A stretch of 7,860 bases of DNA from an uncultured Clostridia bacterium (GTDB lineage: Bacteria > Bacillota > Clostridia > Christensenellales > Aristaeellaceae). Both the position numbers and the translations under genes were made by a program. Shown piece by piece: positions 1 to 6,317 of this stretch; positions within the stretch are counted from its first letter, which is position 1; every line of letters starts with the position of its first letter. The stretch lies in NCBI GenBank assembly GCA_946409855.1, contig CAMJXZ010000147.1:1-7860 (forward strand), written 5' to 3'. Below the pieces are notes generated by a model. It searched no databases. It had not been told where the DNA came from and saw only the letters and a program-made list of their open reading frames with translations.

Positions 1-14
1 GGCCCGTCCTCGCT

Positions 15-39
15 GAAAACAGGCCACCGGCCTGTTTTC
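15..39 (-). terminator. Probable intrinsic terminator of the kdgA-kdgK operon
   Basis: A perfect 11-bp inverted repeat (GAAAACAGGCC / GGCCTGTTTTC) with a 3-base loop begins 16 bases past the kdgK stop codon. Read on the minus strand, the 3' arm ends in TTTTC, so the GC-rich core ACAGGCC/GGCCTGT is flanked by A4 and T4, as in a compact, possibly bidirectional rho-independent terminator. The T run is short and is followed by AGCG, so termination may be incomplete. Confidence 0.7.
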
Positions 40-55
40 CGGGCGCTGCGGACCC

Positions 56-1078
56 TTACCTCTGCACCCGGCCGGTCGCGTTGCCGCCTGCCAGCGCCAG
101 CACTTCCTTTTCGGAAACCAGGTTGAAATCGTGCTCGATGGTCTGCTTGAGGCAGGACGCCGCCACCGCGAACTCAATCGCCTGCCGGCAGTCCCAGCCC
201 TTTAAAAGCGCGTGGATCAGGCCGCCGCCGAAGCTGTCGCCGCCGCCCACCCGGTCCACGATGTGGATCAGGTAGTTTTTGCTGAAGTACGCGTTCTCCC
301 CGTCGTACAGCATTCCGGCCCAGTTGTTGTCGTTGGCGCTGATGCTGCCCCGCAGGGTGATGGCCACCTTTTTGCAGCCGAAGCGTTCGACGATCTGCCG
401 GGCGACGGAAATGTACCCTTCCTTGTTCAGCTTGCCGCTGGCCACGTCCGTATCCGCCGCGCGGATGCCGAAGACGTCCGCCGCGTCTTCCTCGTTGGCG
501 ATGCACACATCCACGTAAGGCACCAGCCGGCCCATGACCTCGCCCGCCTTCTCGCGGGTCCAGAGCTTGCCGCGGTAGTTGAGGTCGCAGCTCACGGCGA
601 TGCCCTTTTCACGGCACTTTTTAAGCGCGTCCAGGCAGATCTCCGGCAGCTCCCCGCCAAGCGCCGGCGTGATGCCGGTAAAGTGGAACCAGTCCGCGCC
701 GTCCAGCAGTCTGTCCCAGTCGAATTCCTCCCGTTTGGCCAGGGTGATGGAAGAGCCCGCCCGGTCGTAGATGACCTTGCTGCCCCGCTGGGACGCGCCC
801 TTTTCGCAGAAATACACGCCCAGGCGGGGGCCGCCCCGGAGCATGCCCGAGGTATCCACGCCGTAGCGGCGCATCTCGTTGACGGCGCACTGGCCGACCT
901 CATGGTCCGGCACCTTGGTCACGAAGGCCGCGTCGTTTCCGTAATTGGAAAGGCTCACGGCCACGTTGGCCTCGGCCCCCGCGTAGGTGGCTTCCAGCGT
1001 GCCGCTCTGCACCAGCCGGCCGTACCCCGGAGGGTTCAGCCGCATCATGATCTCGCCGAAGGTAACGATCCGCTTCAT
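56..1078 (-). CDS. kdgK: 2-keto-3-deoxygluconate kinase (PfkB/ribokinase family)
   Basis: Cytoplasmic sugar kinase of 340 residues, the usual length for the family. It is predicted to phosphorylate 2-keto-3-deoxygluconate (KDG) with ATP to give KDPG, the substrate of the aldolase encoded just upstream. Seen in the sequence: the N-terminal start VTFGEIMMRL (5-14), the substrate-side glycine/asparagine segment AGAEANVAVSLS (33-44) in the place of PfkB signature 1, DLNYRGKLW (165-173) which is typical of KDG kinases, and PfkB signature 2 as DRVGGGDSF (275-283) with the likely catalytic base Asp281. The start ATG overlaps the kdgA stop as ATGA and has only a weak ribosome site, so translation is probably coupled to kdgA. 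Other PfkB sugar kinases (for example fructokinase or 2-dehydro-3-deoxygalactonokinase) are possible from fold alone, but pairing with a KDPG aldolase favours KdgK. Confidence 0.92.
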   Translation of the reverse strand: MKRIVTFGEIMMRLNPPGYGRLVQSGTLEATYAGAEANVAVSLSNYGNDAAFVTKVPDHEVGQCAVNEMRRYGVDTSGMLRGGPRLGVYFCEKGASQRGSKVIYDRAGSSITLAKREEFDWDRLLDGADWFHFTGITPALGGELPEICLDALKKCREKGIAVSCDLNYRGKLWTREKAGEVMGRLVPYVDVCIANEEDAADVFGIRAADTDVASGKLNKEGYISVARQIVERFGCKKVAITLRGSISANDNNWAGMLYDGENAYFSKNYLIHIVDRVGGGDSFGGGLIHALLKGWDCRQAIEFAVAASCLKQTIEHDFNLVSEKEVLALAGGNATGRVQR

Positions 1079-1722
1079 ACTGATTCAACCGCCTTTCTGA
1101 ATTCCGCCGCCAGGGCGGTGATCCGGTCCCACTGTCCGTTTTCGATCCAGGTTTTGTTGACGAGGTTGCCGCCGACGCCGATGCCGCAGCAGCCGGCCGC
1201 CATGAATTCCGCGCAGTTCTTTTCGTTCACCCCGCCGACCGCCATCAGCGGGATGTGGCTCAGGGGCGCCTTGACTGCCTTGATGTAGGCCGGCCCCATG
1301 TTGCCCGCCGGGAACACCTTGACGGCGTCCGCCCCGGCTTCCCAGGCCGCTTCGATCTCGCTGGGGGTAAAGGCCCCCGGGAAGGAAGCAAGGCCGTATT
1401 CCTTGACCTTCCCGATCAGTTCCGGGTTGGTGTTGGGGGTGATGATGTAGGCGGCCCCCGCGTCCCGGGCCATGTCCAGCTGCCGCTGGTTCAGCACCGT
1501 GCCCGCGCCGGGCAGCATCCTGCCTTCCATGTGGCCCGCGATGGCGCGGATGGCCCCGGCCGTGTCCTTCCAGGTTTCCGGCTGTTTCTGGTTGAAGGTA
1601 ACCTCCATAAGGTCGATGCCGCCCGCGTACAGCGCGTCGGCCAGCCGGAGCATGTAGTCCGGCTGAAGGCCCCGGACGATCGCGATGATCTTTTTCGCCC
1701 GGACCCATTCCATTGTCGTCAT
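1075..1722 (-). CDS. kdgA: KDPG/KHG aldolase (class I, Eda family)
   Basis: Cytoplasmic class I aldolase of 215 residues, the normal size. It cleaves 2-keto-3-deoxy-6-phosphogluconate to pyruvate and glyceraldehyde 3-phosphate, the last step of the Entner-Doudoroff and uronate routes; many members also cleave 4-hydroxy-2-oxoglutarate. Visible marks: KIIAIVRG (11-18), the general-base glutamate in MEVTFN (Glu40), PGAGTV (71-76), PGAFTP (115-120), the Schiff-base lysine in VKVFPAG (Lys135) and the phosphate-site loop AVGGV (161-165). The chosen ATG at 1722 has GGAGGT (1729-1734) six bases upstream; a second ATG three codons later is too far from it. First gene of the operon with kdgK, which overlaps its stop codon. 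A promoter is seen at 1762-1790. Both active-site residues are present, so the enzyme looks intact. Confidence 0.94.
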   Translation of the reverse strand: MTTMEWVRAKKIIAIVRGLQPDYMLRLADALYAGGIDLMEVTFNQKQPETWKDTAGAIRAIAGHMEGRMLPGAGTVLNQRQLDMARDAGAAYIITPNTNPELIGKVKEYGLASFPGAFTPSEIEAAWEAGADAVKVFPAGNMGPAYIKAVKAPLSHIPLMAVGGVNEKNCAEFMAAGCCGIGVGGNLVNKTWIENGQWDRITALAAEFRKAVESV

Positions 1723-1761
1723 AAGCAGACCTCCGTCCTATGATACATGATGTGCAAAGCT

Positions 1762-1790
1762 ATTATATCGGTTTCCGCCCGCCCGGTCGA
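1762..1790 (-). promoter_or_regulatory. Sigma-A-type promoter of kdgA-kdgK
   Basis: On the minus strand a perfect -10 box TATAAT (1767 down to 1762) lies 17 bases after a -35-like TCGACC (1790 to 1785, four of six matches to TTGACA). The predicted start near 1755 gives a leader of about 33 bases before the kdgA ATG. A small palindrome ACATGATGT (1745-1753) falls at the start of that leader and could be an operator half-site, but it is too short to call. Confidence 0.65.
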
Positions 1791-1826
1791 TACCGAATAT
1801 TTTCGCCCCCGTCCGGCAAATCCGTC

Positions 1827-1854
1827 TTGACGGGAAACAGAAATATGGTAAAAT
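1827..1854 (+). promoter_or_regulatory. Extended -10 promoter of the 152-residue hypothetical gene
   Basis: TTGACG (1827-1832) and TAAAAT (1849-1854) are separated by 16 bases, and a TGG triplet directly before the -10 gives an extended -10 element. Each hexamer matches five of six consensus bases. Transcription would begin near 1861, which excludes the in-frame GTG at 1858 as the translation start of the gene downstream. It is back to back with the kdgA promoter in a 160-base divergent region. Confidence 0.7.
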
Positions 1855-1884
1855 AATGTGTTGGTGAAAAGGAGCATGATCGCG

Positions 1885-2343
1885 ATGGATGCATTTGAGC
1901 GCTTTGAGGAACTGTCCGCCCATGTGGAACAAATGAACGCCGAAGCGGCCCGGCAGGCGGATCTCCCGTATATCCGCCTGCACGATTACGTGCATTACTG
2001 CGACGTCAAAACCTTCCTGCACGATTACGCGCGGAGGCTTCGGATGACGGACGAAGAACGGCAGGCCCTGCTCCGCTTCTGCTTCCGGGACACGCTGGAG
2101 CGCAAGGCCCATATCGGGGAAAGGGATCTGTACGCCTATACCTACCATTACTTCAAGGCCATGGTGGTCCGGACCGGCAACCTGGACACCCCGGACGACT
2201 GCGTGGAAAAGCTGGACATGGACCGTTTCGGCCCCTACCGCAGCGCCCGGGAAAAGCAGTGGCAGGGGCTTCCTCTGACTCAGGCGGAGCGGGAGCTCCT
2301 TGCCGGTACCGAGCAGAAGATCCTGAACAGCATGAGGCTGTAA
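1885..2343 (+). CDS. Hypothetical protein, 152 residues, predicted helical and soluble
   Basis: I do not recognise this protein and assign no function. It is acidic to neutral, rich in Tyr, His, Arg, Glu and Asp, with no signal peptide or membrane segment; spacing of the hydrophobic residues suggests an all-helical fold. A notable patch is the aromatic run LYAYTYHYF about 90 residues in, and the stretch YIRLHDYVHYCDVKTFLHDY has evenly spaced His/Tyr/Asp. Longer in-frame starts exist (GTG at 1858, ATG at 1876), but the promoter at 1827-1854 puts the RNA start near 1861, and AAAAGGAG (1867-1874) is too close to 1876, so ATG 1885 (ten bases after the ribosome site) is preferred. Codon use resembles the neighbours. 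The gene is alone on its strand, divergent from kdgA and convergent with the regulator gene nine bases away, so context does not tie it firmly to either. Confidence 0.75.
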   Translation: MDAFERFEELSAHVEQMNAEAARQADLPYIRLHDYVHYCDVKTFLHDYARRLRMTDEERQALLRFCFRDTLERKAHIGERDLYAYTYHYFKAMVVRTGNLDTPDDCVEKLDMDRFGPYRSAREKQWQGLPLTQAERELLAGTEQKILNSMRL

Positions 2344-2352
2344 AAAAAAACG

Positions 2353-3495
2353 TTACTTCAGATATTCTTCAAAGGGATTCGCGCTTTCCAGCTGACTGCG
2401 GACAAAGCGGACGAATTCCTTTTTTCCTTTTGCGCGGACGGCGGCGTACAGCTTGTTCAGCCGGTATTTCAGCGTGCTTTCGCTGATGTACAGCTGGTCC
2501 GCGATGACCTCGTAGCTGCGGCCGTCCAGGAGTCTGGCGATCAGCCGCAGGTCCAGCTCGTCGCAGGCGGACAGGCAGTTTTCCAGTTCCGCCAGGGGCT
2601 GCACGAAGGGGACCGAGTAAAACGGGTCGTTGCCCGCCTGCACCGCCGGCATCTCCGAAACGGGGGCCGGCAGCCGGCAGTCCGTGCTCTGCCGCACCAG
2701 CAGCCGGCCGGGCACCGTCAGTTTGAGGGCGCAGACCCGCCCTTCCGGCTGCCGGGACAGCATCTGCCAGGCGTAGAAGCTGCTCTCCCCCACGGCGTAG
2801 TAATCCATGGTCATGGTGGTCACCGAAGGCGTGTAGTACCGTCCGATCACCTTGTCGCCGAAGGAACAGACGTACAGGTCCTCCGGGACGCGGATCCCCT
2901 GGCGCTTGCACAGCCGGATCAGCTGGACGGCCATGTTGTCGTTGGGACAGATCGCCGCCCGGTAGCGGTGCGCGCTGGCCAGGAAGGAGGAAAGCGCCGC
3001 CTCCGGGTCGTTCTGCCAGCGCCACACGTCCCTTTCGTCAACGGTCAGCCCCAGGGCGGCAACAGCGCTCATCGCCGCGTGGCAGCGGAAGGTGTCGTTG
3101 ATGGAATGCACGCCGAAGCCCACCAGGGCAAAGCCCGTGCAGCCGATGGCGTACAGATAGTTGACCATCTGCTGGGTCTCCGACCGGCGCGACGGGGTAG
3201 CGCAGCTGATGTCCGTGCCGAACTGCTCGGCGTCCAGCCCGGCCAGCACGATCCGCCGGCCCTCCGCCCGCAGAAGCGCGATCACCCGCCGGACATAGGG
3301 CAGGCTGTCGCTGGCGATCAGGGCGGCCCTGGCGGCGTTTTCAAAGCGGTAGTCCGCCAGCGCGTGCTCGGACACGGTCACGATCCGCATACCGCTTTTC
3401 TGCGCCGCGGTGCGGATCCCCCGCAGGACCTCCCGGTAGGGCGTCGCGGCGGAGGAAGAGCTGTCAAAAAAAACCGGGATCACCGTTTCGTTCAT
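2353..3495 (-). CDS. Transcriptional regulator: LacI-type sugar sensor with C-terminal LuxR-like HTH
   Basis: Predicted one-component regulator of 380 residues. Residues about 3-271 form a LacI/GalR-type periplasmic-binding-protein fold: the start VIPVFFDSS, then NDNMA and the GIRVPEDLYV segment (about 182-210), the P-SVTTM segment (about 223-228) and VPGRLLVRQST (about 261-271) all match the positions of LacI sensor hallmarks (nD..A, GI.VPedi.v, P.lTT, lv.R.St). The usual N-terminal LacI helix-turn-helix is missing. Instead residues about 314-366 resemble a LuxR/GerE helix-turn-helix (LLDGRSYEVIADQLYISEST, then LKYRLNKLY). I chose ATG 3495; an in-frame TTG at 3546 would add 17 residues that lack sensor or DNA-binding features, and neither start has a strong ribosome site. 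It is divergent from the ABC importer, so it probably controls that operon in response to a sugar. Whether it activates or represses is not shown. Confidence 0.85.
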   Translation of the reverse strand: MNETVIPVFFDSSSSAATPYREVLRGIRTAAQKSGMRIVTVSEHALADYRFENAARAALIASDSLPYVRRVIALLRAEGRRIVLAGLDAEQFGTDISCATPSRRSETQQMVNYLYAIGCTGFALVGFGVHSINDTFRCHAAMSAVAALGLTVDERDVWRWQNDPEAALSSFLASAHRYRAAICPNDNMAVQLIRLCKRQGIRVPEDLYVCSFGDKVIGRYYTPSVTTMTMDYYAVGESSFYAWQMLSRQPEGRVCALKLTVPGRLLVRQSTDCRLPAPVSEMPAVQAGNDPFYSVPFVQPLAELENCLSACDELDLRLIARLLDGRSYEVIADQLYISESTLKYRLNKLYAAVRAKGKKEFVRFVRSQLESANPFEEYLK

Positions 3496-3568
3496 GCTGC
3501 CAAACCGTCTTTCCGGGACCGCCCCCAGGAACAGGCGCGGGCCCAACGCGATACAAACATAATAATAA

Positions 3569-3593
3569 GAAACAGATTGAAATTTGTTGTTTC
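3569..3593. promoter_or_regulatory. Inverted repeat, candidate operator in the divergent region
   Basis: GAAACA (3569-3574) and TGTTTC (3588-3593) form a perfect 6-bp inverted repeat around a 13-base centre that includes AAATTT. It ends 11 bases before the TTGACA box of the importer promoter, with its centre near -59 relative to the predicted start, and sits just upstream (in the minus direction) of a TATTAT (3564 to 3559) that could be the -10 of the regulator gene, for which I see no good -35. The position would suit an activator that also represses its own gene. Short repeats in AT-rich DNA arise by chance, so this is tentative. Confidence 0.35.
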
Positions 3594-3604
3594 CGGATGG
3601 ATAT

Positions 3605-3633
3605 TTGACATTTACTCCATGAATTAATATTTT
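3605..3633 (+). promoter_or_regulatory. Promoter of the ABC importer operon
   Basis: A perfect TTGACA (3605-3610) is followed after 17 bases by TATTTT (3628-3633, four of six matches to TATAAT). Predicted start near 3640, leaving a leader of about 140 bases before the binding-protein ATG. The strong -35 with a weak -10 leaves room for regulation by the divergently encoded factor. Confidence 0.6.
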
Positions 3634-3735
3634 ATCTCAGATTCAGCCTGCTGTCAATGCTAAATTTTCAGAAGGGACACTTTTGTTATTCAACTTTACG
3701 CTGGCGCCCAAACAGGATAAACTGGATACAAACAA

Positions 3736-3756
3736 GAAGGCTGGATGAATGCCTTC
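3736..3756 (+). other. Small leader hairpin before the binding-protein ribosome site
   Basis: GAAGGC (3736-3741) and GCCTTC (3751-3756) can pair as a perfect 6-bp stem with a 9-base loop, eight bases before the ribosome site AAAGGAG (3765-3771). It may only space or protect the 5' end of the mRNA. I see no known riboswitch in the roughly 140-base leader. Confidence 0.3.
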
Positions 3757-3779
3757 AGAATATGAAAGGAGTATCTGTC

Positions 3780-5030
3780 ATGAAAAAACTGGCTCTTATC
3801 CTTGCGGTCACGCTGATGGTTTCCTGCTGCGCGTTCGCTAACGCGGAAGCACCGGTCACCATCTCCTACACCTCCTGGGCCCTGGCGGAAGAGCATCTGG
3901 TTCCCATCTACGGCGGTTCCTGCGATGCCTTCATGAAGGACAACCCGGACATCATCGTGGACTACTCCCAGACCAACCCCTACGCGGACTACCTCAGCCA
4001 GCTGAAGATCGCCGCGGCCAACGGCACCGCCCCCTATGTGGCCCACATCAAGGCGGAATGGCTGCCCGAACTGCTGGCCATGGGCGTGGTCAAGGACATC
4101 AAGCCCTATGTGAGCGCTGACATCGTGGGCGAGTACAACGCCGCCACCGTCGCCGCCGTTTCCGATGGCGACAGGATGGTCGCGATGCCCTGGTTCGGCA
4201 ACACCTACGCGCTGTACTGCAACACCGCGCTGATGGCCCAGGCCGGCATCACCGAAATGCCCGCCACCTGGGACGAGCTGCTGGACGACGCTTACAAAAT
4301 TGCCGAGCTGGGCGATGACATCTACGGCCTGGCGATCCCCAACAGCAACGGCGTGGAAGCCGGCGAAGGCTACAACATCCTGCCCGTGCTGTGGGCGTAC
4401 GGCGCCGATTACCGCGACGCCGAAGGCAACCTGGCCCTGAACAGCGAGAATGCCGTCAAGGCGTTCCAGTGCATCAAGGAACTGCTGGACGACGGCGTCT
4501 CCACCACCGTCGGCAACTCCTTCAAGGACCTGCGCAGGCTCTTCGGCGAAGGCAAGATCGGCTTCTACTGGGATCTGGAAGCCACCATCAAGACCGCCGC
4601 TTCCGCCGCCGCCAATGAAGAAGAATTCTACGCGAACTTCAAGGCCATCGAAATCCCCGGCACCTGCGGCTACGCCATCAACCACTTCCTGGTCGTGTTC
4701 AACAACACCCCCGATGAACTGATGCCCGCCGTGGGCCGTTTCCTGGACTACATGACCGACGCCACCGTCATCGGCATCTTCTATGAAGGCGGACAGGGCA
4801 AGGTCTCCGGCCGCGCCTCCGTCAACGAAAAGGTGTTCGTGGGCGTCTCCGACACCTCCGCCGCCTACGTCGCCGCCATGGGTAAGGCCCTGCCGCTGCC
4901 CATCGACATCCACTTCATGGAAGCCGAGAGCAAGATCGTCGACGCGCTGACCATGCTGGCCCAGGGCGCGACCGCTCAGGAGGCCGCGGACGAACTCCAG
5001 GCCACCATCGAAAAGATCTACGCTGAATAA
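3780..5030 (+). CDS. ABC sugar importer, extracellular solute-binding protein (family 1, MalE-like)
   Basis: Secreted receptor of 416 residues that would bind a sugar outside the membrane and deliver it to the two permeases encoded next. Start: ATG 3780 has AAAGGAG (3765-3771) eight bases upstream and begins a clear signal peptide (MKK, hydrophobic core 4-19); an in-frame ATG at 3657 adds 41 residues without signal features and is rejected. Likely cleavage is after Ala22 in the ANA-EA site. A lipoprotein alternative exists at MVSC (Cys16), but its lipobox is poor. The mature part shows family 1 features: early strand VTISYTSW (26-33), DYLSQLKIAAANG (70-82), MPWFGNTYALYCNTALM (136-152) with the usual 'P..g...lyYN..lf' pattern, AGITEMPATWDEL (155-167), FGEGKIGFYWD (255-265), and a C-terminal helix AADELQATIEKI. 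Ligand is unknown; the nearby kdg genes suggest, but do not show, a uronate-type sugar. Confidence 0.92.
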   Translation: MKKLALILAVTLMVSCCAFANAEAPVTISYTSWALAEEHLVPIYGGSCDAFMKDNPDIIVDYSQTNPYADYLSQLKIAAANGTAPYVAHIKAEWLPELLAMGVVKDIKPYVSADIVGEYNAATVAAVSDGDRMVAMPWFGNTYALYCNTALMAQAGITEMPATWDELLDDAYKIAELGDDIYGLAIPNSNGVEAGEGYNILPVLWAYGADYRDAEGNLALNSENAVKAFQCIKELLDDGVSTTVGNSFKDLRRLFGEGKIGFYWDLEATIKTAASAAANEEEFYANFKAIEIPGTCGYAINHFLVVFNNTPDELMPAVGRFLDYMTDATVIGIFYEGGQGKVSGRASVNEKVFVGVSDTSAAYVAAMGKALPLPIDIHFMEAESKIVDALTMLAQGATAQEAADELQATIEKIYAE

Positions 5031-5050
5031 CCGCACATTTCCGCATAAGA

Positions 5051-5067
5051 AGAGGGCATTCCCCTCT
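5051..5067 (+). other. Small hairpin after the binding-protein gene
   Basis: AGAGGG (5051-5056) and CCCTCT (5062-5067) form a perfect 6-bp stem with the 5-base loop CATTC, 20 bases after the stop codon. No T run follows. It stands just ahead of the larger hairpin at 5078-5111, and the two could act together at the 3' end of a binding-protein mRNA fragment. Confidence 0.45.
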
Positions 5068-5077
5068 GAACAGATCC

Positions 5078-5111
5078 CCGGGCGGCGGGAACGACCGGTC
5101 CCGCCGCCCGG
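5078..5111 (+). other. Strong GC stem-loop between binding-protein and permease genes
   Basis: A perfect 13-bp stem (CCGGGCGGCGGGA, 5078-5090, with its complement 5099-5111) closes an 8-base loop. It lies in the 194-base gap between the binding-protein stop and the first permease gene. The base run after it (CGGAAGAATG) has no T tract, so it is not a classical terminator. A hairpin at this place in importer operons often protects the upstream mRNA from 3' exonucleases and lets the binding protein be made in excess over the permeases; that role is inferred here. Confidence 0.7.
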
Positions 5112-5224
5112 CGGAAGAATGATATCCCGCCTGGTTCCGCCCTGTGCAATGAAAGCCTCAGTTACACTGTCGGCCGTCATCCCGGGCGGAGCCGGGCGGG
5201 TATTGAATTATCGAGGGAAGATGT

Positions 5225-6304
5225 ATGACCGTTCAGCATTTGGAAACAAAACAGAAAAAGAAAAAATCGGCCCGGGCGCGGGCGGACAGCTGGTTCGGCT
5301 TTGCGCTGACGCTGCCGGCCATCATCGTCCTGTGCATCGTGATCGCCCTTCCGATCCTCAAAGGGGTGCTGGTCAGCTTCTTTGACTACCACCTGCAGGA
5401 CCTGACCAAGGACGCCTTCAACCTGGACGCCCGGACGATCGGCGGCCTGTTCAGCGGCGAGACCGCCCTGGTCAGCGATCAGCCCATCGTGCCCGCCGGC
5501 AGGGACAAAGGCGCTTCCGCCGTCATCAATTACTCCTGGAATAATCTCAAAAACTACAAGGACCTGTTTTACGTAAGGGAAGGCAAGTCCGTCCTTGAAA
5601 GCGAGTTCTTTCAGAGCTTCCAGAACACCGTGATCTTCGTCTTCCTCACGGTCGTCGTGCAGACGGTCATCGGCATGATGATCGCGCTGCTCCTGAATTC
5701 GAGAATCCGGGGAAGGGGGCTGTTCCGGGGCCTGCTGCTGGTACCCTGGACGATCCCTTCCGTTGTGGTCGCCATCCTGTGGCGCCTGATGCTGCACCAG
5801 GAAGGCGGCATCATGAATTACGCGCTGTTCATCCTGGGCTTCACCTCCACCACCAGGGTCTCCTGGTCCAGCTCCGTCGTGCTGGCCCGCGCCGCCATCG
5901 TCATCGCGGCGGTCTGGCGGCAGCTGCCCTACATGATGGTGATGCTGCTGGCCGGCCTGCAGTCGGTGGACCATTCCCTGCAGGAGGCCGCGCAGATCGA
6001 CGGCGCCAGCGGCTGGCAGACCTTCATGCACGTCACCATCCCCTCCATCCGCCCGGTGCTGATCTCCGCGGTCTGGATCGCCATCATGAGCAACTTCCAG
6101 ATGTACACCATCATCGCAAACCTCGTGGGCACCGGCAGCAAAACGGGCACCAACACCCTGTCCATCGCCGCCTACCAGGAAGCCTTTACCAACAACGACT
6201 TCGGCAAGGGCGCCGCCATCGGCGTGCTGTGGCTGGCCGTGCTGCTGGTGATCACGATCATTTCCAACCGGCTTTCCGCGCGCAGCGCGACGGACTATCA
6301 GTAA
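5225..6304 (+). CDS. ABC sugar importer, MalF/UgpA-type inner-membrane permease
   Basis: Membrane subunit of 359 residues, one half of the transport channel. After a short Lys/Arg-rich cytoplasmic start, TM1 is near 24-51, followed by an outside loop of about 80 residues (52-131), then TM2 (132-158), TM3 (167-190), TM4 (217-246), TM5 (274-302) and TM6 (328-348). The ATPase-contacting EAA loop is clear as EAAQIDGASGWQTF with VTIPSIRP after it (254-277). Start ATG 5225 follows GAGGG (5213-5217) by seven bases. The family is usually about 290-310 residues; the excess is nearly all in the TM1-TM2 loop, which is larger than usual. It is co-directional with the binding protein, and the next permease gene starts 13 bases after its stop. 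No ATPase gene follows, so a shared MsiK/UgpC-type ATPase encoded elsewhere is likely. Confidence 0.93.
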   Translation: MTVQHLETKQKKKKSARARADSWFGFALTLPAIIVLCIVIALPILKGVLVSFFDYHLQDLTKDAFNLDARTIGGLFSGETALVSDQPIVPAGRDKGASAVINYSWNNLKNYKDLFYVREGKSVLESEFFQSFQNTVIFVFLTVVVQTVIGMMIALLLNSRIRGRGLFRGLLLVPWTIPSVVVAILWRLMLHQEGGIMNYALFILGFTSTTRVSWSSSVVLARAAIVIAAVWRQLPYMMVMLLAGLQSVDHSLQEAAQIDGASGWQTFMHVTIPSIRPVLISAVWIAIMSNFQMYTIIANLVGTGSKTGTNTLSIAAYQEAFTNNDFGKGAAIGVLWLAVLLVITIISNRLSARSATDYQ

Positions 6305-6317
6305 GGAGGCGGCAGAT

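Noticed and set aside
212..1288. Plus-strand open frame of 358 codons across kdgK and kdgA
   Set aside because: It crosses the boundary of two clear minus-strand enzymes, has no ribosome site that stands out, and is rich in Ala/Val/His/Arg without any motif.
2342..2350. Run of nine A bases between the convergent genes, read as a T run after the regulator gene
   Set aside because: No stable GC hairpin precedes it on the minus strand (only about 4 bp can pair), so I do not call an intrinsic terminator.
3657..3779. N-terminal extension of the binding protein from ATG 3657
   Set aside because: It would bury the signal peptide 41 residues inside the protein; ATG 3780 has a well-placed AAAGGAG site.
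3696..5180. Long open frame on the minus strand (494 codons) opposite the binding-protein gene
   Set aside because: It is antisense to a well-supported gene. Its translation is a low-complexity Gly/Val/Asp/His mix with no domain, as expected opposite a GC-rich coding frame.
5119..5385. 88-codon plus-strand frame beginning in the gap before the MalF-type permease
   Set aside because: It runs into the permease gene in another frame, its start has no ribosome site, and the Shine-Dalgarno-like GAGGG fits the permease start at 5225.
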